A DNA stretch of 64,000 nucleotides from Thermoactinomyces vulgaris (lineage in GTDB: Bacteria; Bacillota; Bacilli; Thermoactinomycetales; Thermoactinomycetaceae): the NCBI RefSeq assembly GCF_003688725.1, contig NZ_REFP01000009.1:248001-312000 (forward strand), given 5' to 3'. This document shows, piece by piece, positions 29,201 to 36,854 of this stretch. How positions within the stretch are numbered: the first letter of the stretch is position 1; each line of letters starts with the position of its first letter. The position numbers and the translations under genes are program-made. Under the pieces are notes generated by a model, which saw nothing but the letters and a program-made list of their open reading frames with translations, did not search any database and had not been told where the DNA came from.

Positions 29201-29857
29201 GGGGATGTCACCATTAAGGACACCGGAGCCGTTTCCAAAGACATTCAAGCGCAAATTGACAGCACTCCGATCCCGCAAGGCGTTTCGGTCAAACTGGGCG
29301 GCGATATCGAACAAATGAACGAAAGCTTTGCTAATCTGGGGAAAGCCATGATCGTCGCGGTCTTTGCCGTTTATGTGGTCATGTTGATTGCATTTGGGGA
29401 AGCCACGGCACCCTTTACCATTTTGTTCTCTCTCCCGTATGCCGTCATCGGCGGTTTGCTCGGTCTGTGGATTGCCGGTCAGCCGATCAGTGCGCCTGCT
29501 TTGATCGGGGCATTGATGTTGATCGGGATCGTGGTCACCAATGCGATCGTCTTTGTGGATCGTGTGCAACAGATGAAAAAACGCGGGCACAATACCGTTG
29601 ATGCTTTGTTGGAAGCAGGAGAAACCCGTCTGCGTCCCATTTTGATGACGGCTTTTGCAACGATTTTCGCTTTGTTGCCGCTGGCTCTCGGGTATGGAGA
29701 AGGTGCCGCCATGTCGCAAGGATTGGCGATTGTGGTGATCGGAGGACTTGCCTCGTCCACGTTATTGACTTTGTTTATTGTTCCGATCGTCTATCTTTTC
29801 CTCTCCCAATTGAAAGAAAGATGGCAGTCCAAAAGAAGTCGTCAAGCCGAAGCATAA
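26294..29857 (+). CDS. RND-family efflux transporter, SwrC/AcrB-like, with heptad-repeat insertion
   Basis: A 1187-residue proton-driven exporter of the AcrB/AcrD/AcrF superfamily. The N-terminal NWLTRFSLRNVAAVLILI helix, PDINFPVI motif, a central six-helix block (about residues 500-690) and a C-terminal block (about 1010-1180) are present, with conserved GRVVDDSIVVIENI. The closest Gram-positive model is B. subtilis SwrC (YerP), involved in surfactin resistance. Between about residues 255 and 415 the porter domain holds a Gln/Gly-rich heptad repeat (GLGQVSQ type), a helical stretch and a Ser/Lys/Pro-rich linker, making it longer than usual. The GTG at 26294 follows AAGGGGAG. Confidence 0.92.
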   Translation: MNWLTRFSLRNVAAVLILIILVTGGGVYTATQLKMEAMPDINFPVIVAVTPYPGASPEDIAEEVTKPIEREIMGVKGVDKVTSISADSTSVVVAQFDFDADLDKAQQQMRDALDRLDLPDNVMDTIFNRFGFNTFPMINFTVSSDKKNATELEQWVKDVVKPKLESIEGVGEVQVKGEGTKAVYIRLNPEALKKHNLTMQQVQQALASAQMSLPLGDLNTGNVDMPVRIHQEITSVEDLKNFELTVPANPTEGMQDAFNQIGQSMESLGQAVGGLGQAVGGLSEGLGQMSQGLGQVSQGLGQVSQGTQQLAKVQAHTQKVQAEMIGIQIELNKAMEQLQKDPENPELKQQIAMLQGQLKAKQAELVALSKQLQAMLAKMPKSSGTVPKGNSQSVKMPASQGKTSAGTGKPEMKEPEIKTVKLQDIATITESAKGQSMITRTNGKPSINVEVIKNPDDNVVETADAVNAELDQLAKANKDVQFMKLFDQSDSVKMSIHSMVREGLLGALFASVVILLFLRNVRMTLISIVSIPVSVFATLILLKQADVSLNIMTLGGMTVAIGRVVDDSIVVIENIYRHLMKGMERTSELILLATKEVASAITSSTLTTVAVFVPLGMIEGIIGEVFYPFALTVTISLLCSLVVAVTIVPVLAKLLALNGKPLKKDRTRSRLAEQYKKALNWSLNHKKIVLVGSTLMLLGSFALVPFIGTIFLPSDKEKAMNIELKMPSGTNLEKTNQVAEQMEQKLKQHPEVKVISSSVGNMSSQMTNDGSTGSSNRASMFVTLADDTEMDTFLENIRKELNAVDQDAVVNVSEVNSINPASNSIEVVITGDSMDKIRTLTNQLTAKIQKVNGLANVENNLSEQKKIVTIEVDDAKAAKKGLVAQQVAASVRGLLQADTIFEIEKGNESQEVKLGLKQDEVNSVDKVKEIRILSSTGELVPLKDIANVKVEEGPVTVKRENGQLAATVSGDVTIKDTGAVSKDIQAQIDSTPIPQGVSVKLGGDIEQMNESFANLGKAMIVAVFAVYVVMLIAFGEATAPFTILFSLPYAVIGGLLGLWIAGQPISAPALIGALMLIGIVVTNAIVFVDRVQQMKKRGHNTVDALLEAGETRLRPILMTAFATIFALLPLALGYGEGAAMSQGLAIVVIGGLASSTLLTLFIVPIVYLFLSQLKERWQSKRSRQAEA
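27085..27215 (+). repeat. In-gene heptad repeat of the RND pump
   Basis: About six degenerate 21-bp units encode LGQAVGG, LGQAVGG, LSEG, LGQMSQG, LGQVSQG and LGQVSQG. The period is seven residues, as expected for a coiled coil. Confidence 0.85.
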
Positions 29858-29859
29858 CC

Positions 29860-29895
29860 AAATCCCCCGGGGAAGACTTCCCGGGGGATTTTTAT
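29860..29895. terminator. Terminator shared by the RND pump and the YolD-like gene
   Basis: AAATCCCCCGGG (29860-29871) pairs with CCCGGGGGATTT (29880-29891), T-run after. The genes converge here. Confidence 0.9.
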
Positions 29896-30200
29896 AACGG
29901 GTCCACCTCAATCAATTGATCAAAGGTGATTTTTTTCTTCCATTCGCCGTTGGCCATGATGAACCATTCTTCATACGGATGGATTTTTTTGATGCGTCCG
30001 TAAAACTGAAGGGGTGAATATTTCCCCGCATAGATCACGATGACAGGTTTTTGCAATTCATAAGATTCTTCCAGCAAAAAAGTCATGTATTGGCGCTCGT
30101 CTTCATCCCTTGCGGGGGGATGGTATGTTGCGGCCGGCCTGTTTGTGACCATGTTGTGCCGCTGGGTTTCATACCATTTGTGAAAAGAAGCTGCCAGCAT
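29892..30200 (-). CDS. YolD-like family protein
   Basis: A 102-residue protein whose C-terminal half fits the YolD-like family pattern (FYGRIKKIHPYEEWFIM, then KKITFDQLIEVDPL). YolD members often accompany Y-family DNA polymerases (UvrX/YqjW) in Bacillota, but no polymerase gene is adjacent here, so function is open. The ATG at 30200 follows AAGGAGG on the minus strand. It lies between the RND pump and the amidase. Confidence 0.7.
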   Translation of the reverse strand: MLAASFHKWYETQRHNMVTNRPAATYHPPARDEDERQYMTFLLEESYELQKPVIVIYAGKYSPLQFYGRIKKIHPYEEWFIMANGEWKKKITFDQLIEVDPL

Positions 30201-30270
30201 CTTTCTCCGCCTCCTTGTCTATGATCATACACGAACACAAGTTCGCATTCAAGGAGGAACAGAGAAAAAA

Positions 30271-31773
30271 TTATTGTTTAATCAGCTTGAAGGCATCAGC
30301 CACCACATAACCGGAACCGGATGACCATCTGGATACGGCAATTTTATAATCAGTGCCTTGCGACATGTGAAAACGGCCCAGATAGTTCCATTTGCCGCCG
30401 TTTTGTTGCTGATTGACATAAACTGTTTGGTTGCCGGAAGATGTTTTGATGATCACGGGCGTGTTGGAGTTATAGCCGCTGTTGGCTGGCCACCAGCCGT
30501 AAATATCATAGTATCCCGAGGAAGGAATGTTGATTTGGTACCAGAAAGGGTCGCTGGCAAGCACCGGTTCGGCAAAATGATAGTTGCTTCCGTATTTTTG
30601 GGAATTCCAGCTGCTGGTTCCCCATGCGTCGCTGGCCATTTTTGCGCCGGTGTTGTCAAAAACGAGTTCTTGAGACTCCTTGACCAAAGACATATAGTAG
30701 TTCCAATCCCAGTGGGAACCCGGATCAGTATGGGTTGCGCCCGGCACTTCATTGTGTCCGATAATATGGCTTCGGTCTTTGGGAATGCCGTACCGGTCAC
30801 ACAACCAGCGGGTCAGGTTGGCTGAAGCGCGGTACATGGCATCCGTGTACCAAGCCGGATCGCTGACGTATCCTTCATGTTCGATCCCGATGCTGTGGAC
30901 GTTGTAGTTCCAGTTTCCCGCATGCCAAGCAATGTCCTTGTTTTGAACCATTTGGGTAATTTCTCCGTCACTGGAACGGATTACATAGTGGGCGCTGACA
31001 CTGGCTGCCGGATTTTGGAACCAGCTGATCGTGCCGCTGTAAGAGCCCTGTGTCGTATGAATGATGACATAGTCGATGGAATTGCCGTCGCTTTCGCGAT
31101 TGGCCGCTGTATAGTTGGAACTGGAAGCGGCCACCCATTTGGCACCAGGGTAATCGGGCGTTGCCTGTTTTTCCGGTTGCTTTTCCACTTGTTCATACTT
31201 TCCTGTATGAGGTGTTACCGGAGTCGGCTGAATGAAAACATCTTCCCCGTCAATCACCCGTTGTGCGCCTTCATTGATGATTTTGAAAACTTCATCGGCA
31301 TACCATTTGGCAGCCAAGTCGGAGGATAACCCGCTGTAATCGGCCACGGTGGTATACCAGTCAGCCAAATTTTGCGGGATCTGGCCCTGATTGTTTTCCT
31401 TGGCCAGTTCGGCCAAAACGGCAGCGCCTCCCCGGATGTTTTGTTTGATATCTGTCTTCAATGTGGATTCGGGGAGATTCAACAGGCGGCTGGCTTCTTT
31501 CAATGATTGGTTGTACGGGTTGTCGGCCAGGTGCATCAACCCGTAGCCGTTGAGCTGGCTGGGTTGTCCGTGATGGTCTTGCCAGCGGGTTTCGGCATAA
31601 CTGACAGCCAGTAAAATTTCATCGGGAACCTGAAATTCCTTGGCAGCCTGCTGGAACGTTTCATATAAAGTTCCCGGTTGAAAGTGATCGTCGGCTGCAT
31701 AGCTGACCGGCGGACTGAAACTGAAAAAGACCATGCTGAAAAGAAGAAGCGAGATCCCCAAAATTCTCCTCAA
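30271..31773 (-). CDS. Secreted N-acetylmuramoyl-L-alanine amidase with transglycosylase-like and C-terminal binding domains
   Basis: A 500-residue modular wall enzyme. It has a signal peptide (about 1-27), then a lysozyme/SLT-like domain (about 35-175) with the candidate catalytic Glu in SYAETRW and GYGLMHL, then an Amidase_2 domain (about 225-370) with zinc ligands in VIIHTTQ, GIEHEG and THTDPG. A C-terminal beta-rich domain (about 375-500; WYQINIPSSGYYDIYGWW) resembles the golvesin-like or carbohydrate-binding module of other actinobacterial and bacillar secreted enzymes. The TTG at 31773 is 8 nt after GGGGG and keeps the RR of the signal peptide. It is probably secreted to cleave stem peptides, possibly in spore or cell lysis. 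Confidence 0.88.
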   Translation of the reverse strand: MRRILGISLLLFSMVFFSFSPPVSYAADDHFQPGTLYETFQQAAKEFQVPDEILLAVSYAETRWQDHHGQPSQLNGYGLMHLADNPYNQSLKEASRLLNLPESTLKTDIKQNIRGGAAVLAELAKENNQGQIPQNLADWYTTVADYSGLSSDLAAKWYADEVFKIINEGAQRVIDGEDVFIQPTPVTPHTGKYEQVEKQPEKQATPDYPGAKWVAASSSNYTAANRESDGNSIDYVIIHTTQGSYSGTISWFQNPAASVSAHYVIRSSDGEITQMVQNKDIAWHAGNWNYNVHSIGIEHEGYVSDPAWYTDAMYRASANLTRWLCDRYGIPKDRSHIIGHNEVPGATHTDPGSHWDWNYYMSLVKESQELVFDNTGAKMASDAWGTSSWNSQKYGSNYHFAEPVLASDPFWYQINIPSSGYYDIYGWWPANSGYNSNTPVIIKTSSGNQTVYVNQQQNGGKWNYLGRFHMSQGTDYKIAVSRWSSGSGYVVADAFKLIKQ

Positions 31774-31955
31774 ACCGGATTCCCCCTTTTATGTCTGAAG
31801 TGGTTCTCTATCTTTAATTATATATCTATAGCATTTTTCATAACAATATTTTCATTTTAAAAATAAAGAATTTTCTATATAAAAAAGCAGCGGCCGGAGG
31901 AAGGATTTAAATACAAGAAAAAGAAACAAGGAAAGAGAAAGGGGAGTGACAGGGG

Positions 31956-32165
31956 ATGAACCGAGAACAAGACCAAATATTAAGCCAATTAAAGGAAAAG
32001 GGGGATACCGTCAAAATATATTTGGTCAACGGATACCAATATCAAGGGAAAGTCAATGATTTTGACAAATACACCCTTTCCATCGAGGTGGACGGGGAAA
32101 TGTTTGTCATCTCCAAGAAGATGGTCAGCACCATTGAAATGTCAAAGCCACCTGAAATGTTTTGA
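31956..32165 (+). CDS. Divergent Hfq-like Sm protein
   Basis: A 69-residue Sm-fold protein. The N-terminal QDQILSQLK and Sm1 segment VKIYLVNGYQYQGKVNDFD fit Hfq closely. The Sm2 motif, YKHA-I-S in Hfq, reads ISKKMVST here, so the Tyr and His that line the proximal uridine-binding pore are absent. It may be an additional Hfq paralog with altered RNA specificity. Canonical Bacillota hfq is normally next to miaA, not here. The ATG at 31956 follows GGAGTGACAGGGG. Monocistronic, with terminator. Confidence 0.75.
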   Translation: MNREQDQILSQLKEKGDTVKIYLVNGYQYQGKVNDFDKYTLSIEVDGEMFVISKKMVSTIEMSKPPEMF

Positions 32166-32169
32166 CAGG

Positions 32170-32205
32170 AAAAAGACGGGCTTTTACAAGGGAACCCGTC
32201 TTTTT
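32170..32205. terminator. Bidirectional terminator between the Hfq-like gene and pyrD
   Basis: AAAAAGACGGG (32170-32180) pairs with CCCGTCTTTTT (32195-32205). Its left arm flanks, and its right arm overlaps, the pyrD 3' end. Confidence 0.88.
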
Positions 32206-33296
32206 GTTTCCTGCAAGTGTTGGCCGATCCATTCGGTAAAATGGCTGATTTGTTCTTTTTCCATCTGTCTTATCAATTCCTGGTTGATTTGCTTGACGAT
32301 CCCGGGTCCCTGATAAATCATGCCGGTATAGATTTGAACCAGATTGGCCCCCGCTTTCAGTTTCTCGATGACATGTTGTCCCGAAAAAATGCCTCCCGAA
32401 CCGATGATGGGAATGCTGCCTTGTGTTACGGAATAAATGTGTCGGATCATTTCGGTTGATTTTTCCCGCAAAGGCTTTCCGCTCAAACCTCCGTTTTCAT
32501 GTCGGGCCGAGGCGGTCAATCCTTTACGGGACAACGTGGTGTTGGTGGCGATGATGCCGTCAATCCGCAAGGAAACCGCCGTGGAGACAATCTCTTTTAA
32601 TGTCTGGATTTCAAGATCCGGAGCGATCTTTAACAGAACGGGCTTTCTTTTTTGATCGATTTTTTCCAATTTCGTTCGTTGGTTCATTATTTCCGTCAAT
32701 AACGACTGCAATGCCTCGATGTGCTGGAGGTCGCGAAGCCCTTTGGTGTTGGGGGAGCTGACATTGATTACAAAATAGTCGCCGTAGGGATACAGTTCTT
32801 GGAGACCGCGGGTATAATCCTCCACTGCTTTGTCATTGGGGGTGTCTTTGTTTTTACCCAAATTAATGCCGACCGGAATGGCGGGATGTCCCAATCGTTC
32901 AAAGGATTCTTTCGCCGCGGCAATCCCGTGATTGTTAAATCCCATCCGGTTGATCACGGCTTTATCTTCCGGAAGGCGGAACAACCGGGGACGGGGATTC
33001 CCGTTTTGCGGACGGGGAGTCAGGGTGCCGACTTCCACGAAGCCGAATCCCAAAGCGGCAAGTGCCGGATAAACATAGGCGTTTTTATCGAATCCGGCTG
33101 CCATTCCCACCGGGTTTGGAAAAGAAATACCCCATAATTCGGAGGCAAGGCGCGGATCTTGGATGGTGAATGGTTTGGAGACGGTCTTTTGAATCAAGGA
33201 AGCAGACTGCATCCATTTCAATCCCCGGACGGTCCAGTTGTGGGCGGTTTCCGGATCCATCCGAAACAACACTTTTCGAAATAACTGGTAGTTCAT
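32184..33296 (-). CDS. pyrD: Class 2 (quinone-dependent) dihydroorotate dehydrogenase
   Basis: Oxidises dihydroorotate to orotate in pyrimidine synthesis, passing electrons to membrane quinone. At 370 residues, with an N-terminal membrane-associating extension (MNYQLFRKVLFRMDPETAHN) and catalytic base Ser in NVSSPNT, it is class 2; class 1B enzymes of Bacillus are about 310 residues with Cys and need PyrK. FMN-binding blocks GFDKNAYV and GSGGIFSG are present. I chose the ATG at 33296 with AAAGGAG upstream. It is not in a pyr operon here. Confidence 0.95.
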   Translation of the reverse strand: MNYQLFRKVLFRMDPETAHNWTVRGLKWMQSASLIQKTVSKPFTIQDPRLASELWGISFPNPVGMAAGFDKNAYVYPALAALGFGFVEVGTLTPRPQNGNPRPRLFRLPEDKAVINRMGFNNHGIAAAKESFERLGHPAIPVGINLGKNKDTPNDKAVEDYTRGLQELYPYGDYFVINVSSPNTKGLRDLQHIEALQSLLTEIMNQRTKLEKIDQKRKPVLLKIAPDLEIQTLKEIVSTAVSLRIDGIIATNTTLSRKGLTASARHENGGLSGKPLREKSTEMIRHIYSVTQGSIPIIGSGGIFSGQHVIEKLKAGANLVQIYTGMIYQGPGIVKQINQELIRQMEKEQISHFTEWIGQHLQETKRRVPL

Positions 33297-33354
33297 GGGT
33301 GTGACTTCTCCTTTACCGCAAATATCTGAAGGTAGCATACCACAAGGGGTGGAC

Positions 33355-33390
33355 AAAAAAAAGCTGACTGGCTTGTACCGGCCAGTCAGC
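33355..33390 (-). terminator. Terminator of the EthD-domain gene
   Basis: On the minus strand GCTGACTGGC and GCCAGTCAGC (33390-33363) form a 10-bp stem followed by eight T (33362-33355). Confidence 0.88.
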
Positions 33391-33442
33391 AGAATGTGTA
33401 TCAAGAGTTTCCAAAACAGAGGGGATCGTCCGTCATATGTAA

Positions 33443-33796
33443 TTAATAATTTAAATTGGTGAAAAGGTTCGCTCTGAAGACTTGTTCTTTCCCTACATAG
33501 GCCACCAGGTAATCGGCTGCATCGTTGATCCAGCTTTGGGCAACGGCTTGTCCTTCTTCGCTGGCTAAGACTTTTTGCAGGGCATCGGGGCTTGCGAAGT
33601 AAATTTCGCACATTAAAGCAAAATCGTTATCCGGTGTCACATCGGTCGGGCTGCTGTTGGAAACCATCAATTCCGTCACTTCCACTTTAATTACACCGTG
33701 GATTTTTAAGATTCTCGGGATCAATGTATTTTTTAATTCCTCTGCAAACTCTTCAATTCCATCTTTTCTTTTGTAGTAACCAATGATCTTATACAT
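33443..33796 (-). CDS. EthD-domain (dimeric alpha/beta barrel) protein
   Basis: A 117-residue protein fitting the EthD family: MYKIIGYYKRKDGIEEFAEE at the start, a central block resembling the family pattern (IHGVIKVEVTEL), and a C-terminal helix with EGQAVAQSWINDAADY. Members are small ferredoxin-like dimers in oxidative catabolism; the substrate is unknown. I chose the ATG at 33796, 9 nt after GAGGGG; the longer in-frame ORF begins in AT-rich non-coding sequence. The 276-bp gap to the next gene (33797-34072) contains no ORF with a ribosome-binding site. Confidence 0.75.
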   Translation of the reverse strand: MYKIIGYYKRKDGIEEFAEELKNTLIPRILKIHGVIKVEVTELMVSNSSPTDVTPDNDFALMCEIYFASPDALQKVLASEEGQAVAQSWINDAADYLVAYVGKEQVFRANLFTNLNY

Positions 33797-34072
33797 AAAT
33801 AAAAACCCCTCTTTCCTTATATCTTTCTGGAAATATATTTGATCGGAAATAAGTAATTGATAATTAACAGATAAGTTCATTACTTAAACCCAATAATTCA
33901 ATTTTAATACCTTTATTAATCATTGTGTAGAATTAATCGAATCTTTTCAAGATGATTTCATGGTTTTTATCACAAATTTGTTACAGCAAAAAGAAGAGAT
34001 CGTTAAAATCCGCCGTTATTTGTAAACGTTTTCAAAAAAACACAAAAAAGCTTCGGGTTTTAAACGCCGGTT

Positions 34073-34219
34073 TTATATGGAAATCATTCCAACCAACAGG
34101 AAAACGAGGCCCATCATTATGGGTTCCAATGATTGGTTTTTTCCCCGATATACCAGAAAGATTCCGATCAGTTCCAGAACGATCCCGGTTGCCAGGAAAG
34201 AGAGTCCCAAGTAGCCCAT
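34073..34219 (-). CDS. Very small two-helix membrane protein
   Basis: A 48-residue protein of two hydrophobic helices (about 3-21 and 29-47) joined by a basic loop (YRGKNQS). The ATG at 34219 follows AAGGAAGGCG on the minus strand, which supports translation. I do not recognise it. Such small proteins are common in Bacillota and cannot be assigned without comparison. Confidence 0.55.
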   Translation of the reverse strand: MGYLGLSFLATGIVLELIGIFLVYRGKNQSLEPIMMGLVFLLVGMISI

Positions 34220-34394
34220 TGCTTTCGCCTTCCTTGTTAAAGTCTCTAGTGTATTTATTCGCATTGAACCGATCGTTTATGTCTTTTTTGTAAAAATAAT
34301 GCGGCTGGCAGTGTATTATTTATTTCTGATGCAAGAGAATTAGCGTTAAAATGAGAAAAAATCAAAGTCAGATCGAACCATCGGAGGGGAAAAA

Positions 34395-34964
34395 ATGAAA
34401 CTTTTTTTCGTGACTCAAAACAAAGCAAAAGTGGCAGAAGCCAAAGGAATCCTGGCGCCTTTCGGAATTGACGTGGAGCAGAAGACGGTTGCCTTTGTGG
34501 AACCGGATAAAGGAACGGTGGAAGAAACAGCCCGGGCCAAATTGAAACAAGTCCGTAAACAAGGGCTGGATCAATTCATGGTGGATGATGCCGGGATCTA
34601 TTTTGCGGCTTACAAAGATTTCCCCGGGATTTTGTCCAAGCGGATTTATGAACGGATTGGCTACAAAGGAATCCGCAAACTTTTGCACGGGGAAAAGAGA
34701 GAAGCCTGGTTCCAGGGAGCGGTCGGCATCTGCTTCAACGGGGAAATGAAGATTTTCAGCGGAGAAACCAGAGGGCATATCGTTGAGCAAATCGAACAAT
34801 CGGAAAGTCCCGTCACCGACTTCCCCTATGACCCGATTTTTATACCGGAAGGGGAGTCGAGGGTGCTGAGTGAGCTGTCCGAAGAAGAATGGCAGACTTA
34901 TTCTTACCGCCGCAAAGCATTGATCGGTTTGGCCGAATGGTTGAAAGAAAAAACAAAACACTAG
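34395..34964 (+). CDS. HAM1/RdgB-family non-canonical purine NTP pyrophosphatase
   Basis: A 189-residue NTPase of the RdgB/HAM1 superfamily, expected to hydrolyse dITP, XTP or related nucleotides to monophosphates. The family features FVTQNKAKVAEAK (nucleotide-binding N-terminus), the acidic VDDAGIYF, and FPYDPIFIPEG with the TYSYRRKA C-terminal block are present. The main Bacillota RdgB lies near rph, so this may be a second member. The ATG at 34395 follows GGAGGGG. The stop lies at the his promoter. Confidence 0.85.
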   Translation: MKLFFVTQNKAKVAEAKGILAPFGIDVEQKTVAFVEPDKGTVEETARAKLKQVRKQGLDQFMVDDAGIYFAAYKDFPGILSKRIYERIGYKGIRKLLHGEKREAWFQGAVGICFNGEMKIFSGETRGHIVEQIEQSESPVTDFPYDPIFIPEGESRVLSELSEEEWQTYSYRRKALIGLAEWLKEKTKH

Positions 34965-34991
34965 TCAATAAGAAGTGCTTCATGTTATACT
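34963..34991 (+). promoter_or_regulatory. Promoter of the histidine operon
   Basis: TAGTCA (34963-34968), 17 bp, then TATACT (34986-34991) with TG at 34983-34984 (extended -10). It lies 65 bp before hisZ. I see no T-box or attenuator in the short leader. Confidence 0.6.
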
Positions 34992-35055
34992 ACTTGAAAC
35001 GATACTTTAACTCATTATCGATTTAATAAGATAAAGCGAAGCGGAGGGGAGTGCG

Positions 35056-36228
35056 ATGACCAAACCGCAGACATTTGAAAAACCAATGGGTTTTCGGGAC
35101 TTTCCGCCGCTCATTGCGGAAAAGAAACGTTTGTTGGAAGACCGGGTCCGGGATCATTTTGTCAAGTGGGGCTATCAGGAAGTCTGCACGCCGGCCTTGG
35201 AATTTTTTGATACAGTGGGACAATCCAGCCAGATTCCCGTTTCGCGGATGTTTAAATGCATGGACCGGGACGGGAATCTGTTGGTTTTGCGTCCCGACCA
35301 GACCGCTCCGATCGCGCGGTTGGTGACTTCGGTTTTAAAAAGGGAGCCTTTGCCGCTGCGCCTGTTTTATCACGGGACGGTTTTCCGCGCCCAAGAGAAG
35401 GAAGCAGGCCGAAACAGCGAAAAATTTCAGTCGGGGGTGGAACTGGTCGGACAAGCGGGGCCGGAAGCCGACGGGGAAGTGATCGCTTTGGCCGTGGAGT
35501 CGATCCAGGCTTGTGGCATCGGTGCTCCGACCATCGTACTCAGCCATGTCGGACTTTTGGAAGGATTTTTAAGGGAACGGATTCATCGGGATGAAGCGAT
35601 TGAAAAGTTGAAAGAAACATTGGAAGTCAGGGATTTGGTTGCATTTCGCCGCATTCTGGAGGAGTTGGATCTTTCCCTTGAAGAACGGCAAGAAATCATG
35701 GAGCTGACAAAACCGGGACTGGAAGGGAAAGATTGGAAAAAACTGTCTGCGTCGGCCAAAACAGAAGAAGTGCGGGAAAAATTTTGTTATCTGAAACGGG
35801 TTTGGGACCAGTTGCAGATTTTTGGCTGTGTGTCGCAAGTGAAAGTGGATTTGAGCTTGGTGGGGAGTCTCGGTTATTATACCGGCGTTTATTTTGAGGG
35901 CTATGCAAAAGGGATGGGATTTCCCCTCGTCAGCGGAGGACGGTATGACCAGCTTTATCAATCTTTCCACACGGATCTTCCGGCAACCGGTTTTGCTTTA
36001 AAAACCGACCGCCTGTTGGAGGCCAGTCCGTTAAAACCGGCATCGCCGAAACGGATCGCAGTTTTTTATGAACCTCATTTGCAACAGGAAGCTTATCGGA
36101 AAGTGCGTTCCTTACGGGAGCAAGGTTGTGCGGTGATCATGCAGCCGGTGGGAAGCCGGGCAGACCGGACACCGGATGTGGATGAAGTTTTGACGATCGC
36201 CGGCGAAGGGGAGTGGTCCACGTGTTAA
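35056..36228 (+). CDS. hisZ: ATP phosphoribosyltransferase regulatory subunit
   Basis: A 390-residue histidyl-tRNA-synthetase-like paralog that forms a complex with short-form HisG and confers activity and histidine feedback. It shows class II motifs ([37 protein letters not shown]) but no anticodon-binding domain. It heads a compact operon in the order ZGDBHAFI with 4-59-bp overlaps. The ATG at 35056 follows GGAGGGGAG. Confidence 0.95.
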   Translation: MTKPQTFEKPMGFRDFPPLIAEKKRLLEDRVRDHFVKWGYQEVCTPALEFFDTVGQSSQIPVSRMFKCMDRDGNLLVLRPDQTAPIARLVTSVLKREPLPLRLFYHGTVFRAQEKEAGRNSEKFQSGVELVGQAGPEADGEVIALAVESIQACGIGAPTIVLSHVGLLEGFLRERIHRDEAIEKLKETLEVRDLVAFRRILEELDLSLEERQEIMELTKPGLEGKDWKKLSASAKTEEVREKFCYLKRVWDQLQIFGCVSQVKVDLSLVGSLGYYTGVYFEGYAKGMGFPLVSGGRYDQLYQSFHTDLPATGFALKTDRLLEASPLKPASPKRIAVFYEPHLQQEAYRKVRSLREQGCAVIMQPVGSRADRTPDVDEVLTIAGEGEWSTC

Positions 36229-36854
36229 CGATCGCCATGGCCAAAGGGCGGGTGATGGAGGAAGCTTTTGACCTGTTTCAACAAGCCGGCCTGCCGGTTC
36301 CGAAAGCGGATGATCTGGATTCGCGAAAACTGGTGGTGTCGGTACCGGAGAACGAAATGACCTTTTTTTTGGCCAAGCCGATGGATGTCCCGACCTATGT
36401 GGAATATGGAGTAGCAGACCTCGGTGTGGTCGGGAAAGATGTGCTGATGGAGCAATCCCGTGATGTTTATGAATTACTGGATTTGAAAATCAGTCCCTGC
36501 CGGATGTCTGTGGCCGGGAAGCCGGAATCCACCCTTTCCCCCCATCCGAAGGTGGCAACCAAATATCCGCGGATTGCAGAACAATATTTTAAGGAACAAG
36601 GACAGCAGGTTGAAATCATCAGCCTGCACGGATCAGTCGAACTGGCTCCGATCATCGGATTGGCTGAGCGGATTGTCGATATTGTCTCCACCGGCCGGAC
36701 ACTGAAGGAAAACGGTTTGGTGGAGTGGTGTTGTATTGCCGATATTACCTCGCGGTTGATTGCCAATAAAGGAAGTTACCGCTTGAAGAATGAACGGATC
36801 CAAAAAATTTTGGGTGATTTGGAACGCGTGATTGAAAAGGAGGGGCGTCTGTGA
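36222..36854 (+). CDS. hisG: ATP phosphoribosyltransferase, short form
   Basis: Catalyses the first step of histidine synthesis, joining ATP and PRPP. At 210 residues it is the short form that requires HisZ. It has [15 protein letters not shown] at the N-terminus, [11 protein letters not shown] and the PRPP loop region [18 protein letters not shown]. The GTG at 36222 follows AAGGGGAG and overlaps hisZ by 7 bp. Confidence 0.95.
   Translation: MLTIAMAKGRVMEEAFDLFQQAGLPVPKADDLDSRKLVVSVPENEMTFFLAKPMDVPTYVEYGVADLGVVGKDVLMEQSRDVYELLDLKISPCRMSVAGKPESTLSPHPKVATKYPRIAEQYFKEQGQQVEIISLHGSVELAPIIGLAERIVDIVSTGRTLKENGLVEWCCIADITSRLIANKGSYRLKNERIQKILGDLERVIEKEGRL

Noticed and set aside
34965-35055. T-box or His attenuator before hisZ
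   Set aside because: The leader after the promoter is only about 60 nt, too short, and no T-box core motif or terminator is present.
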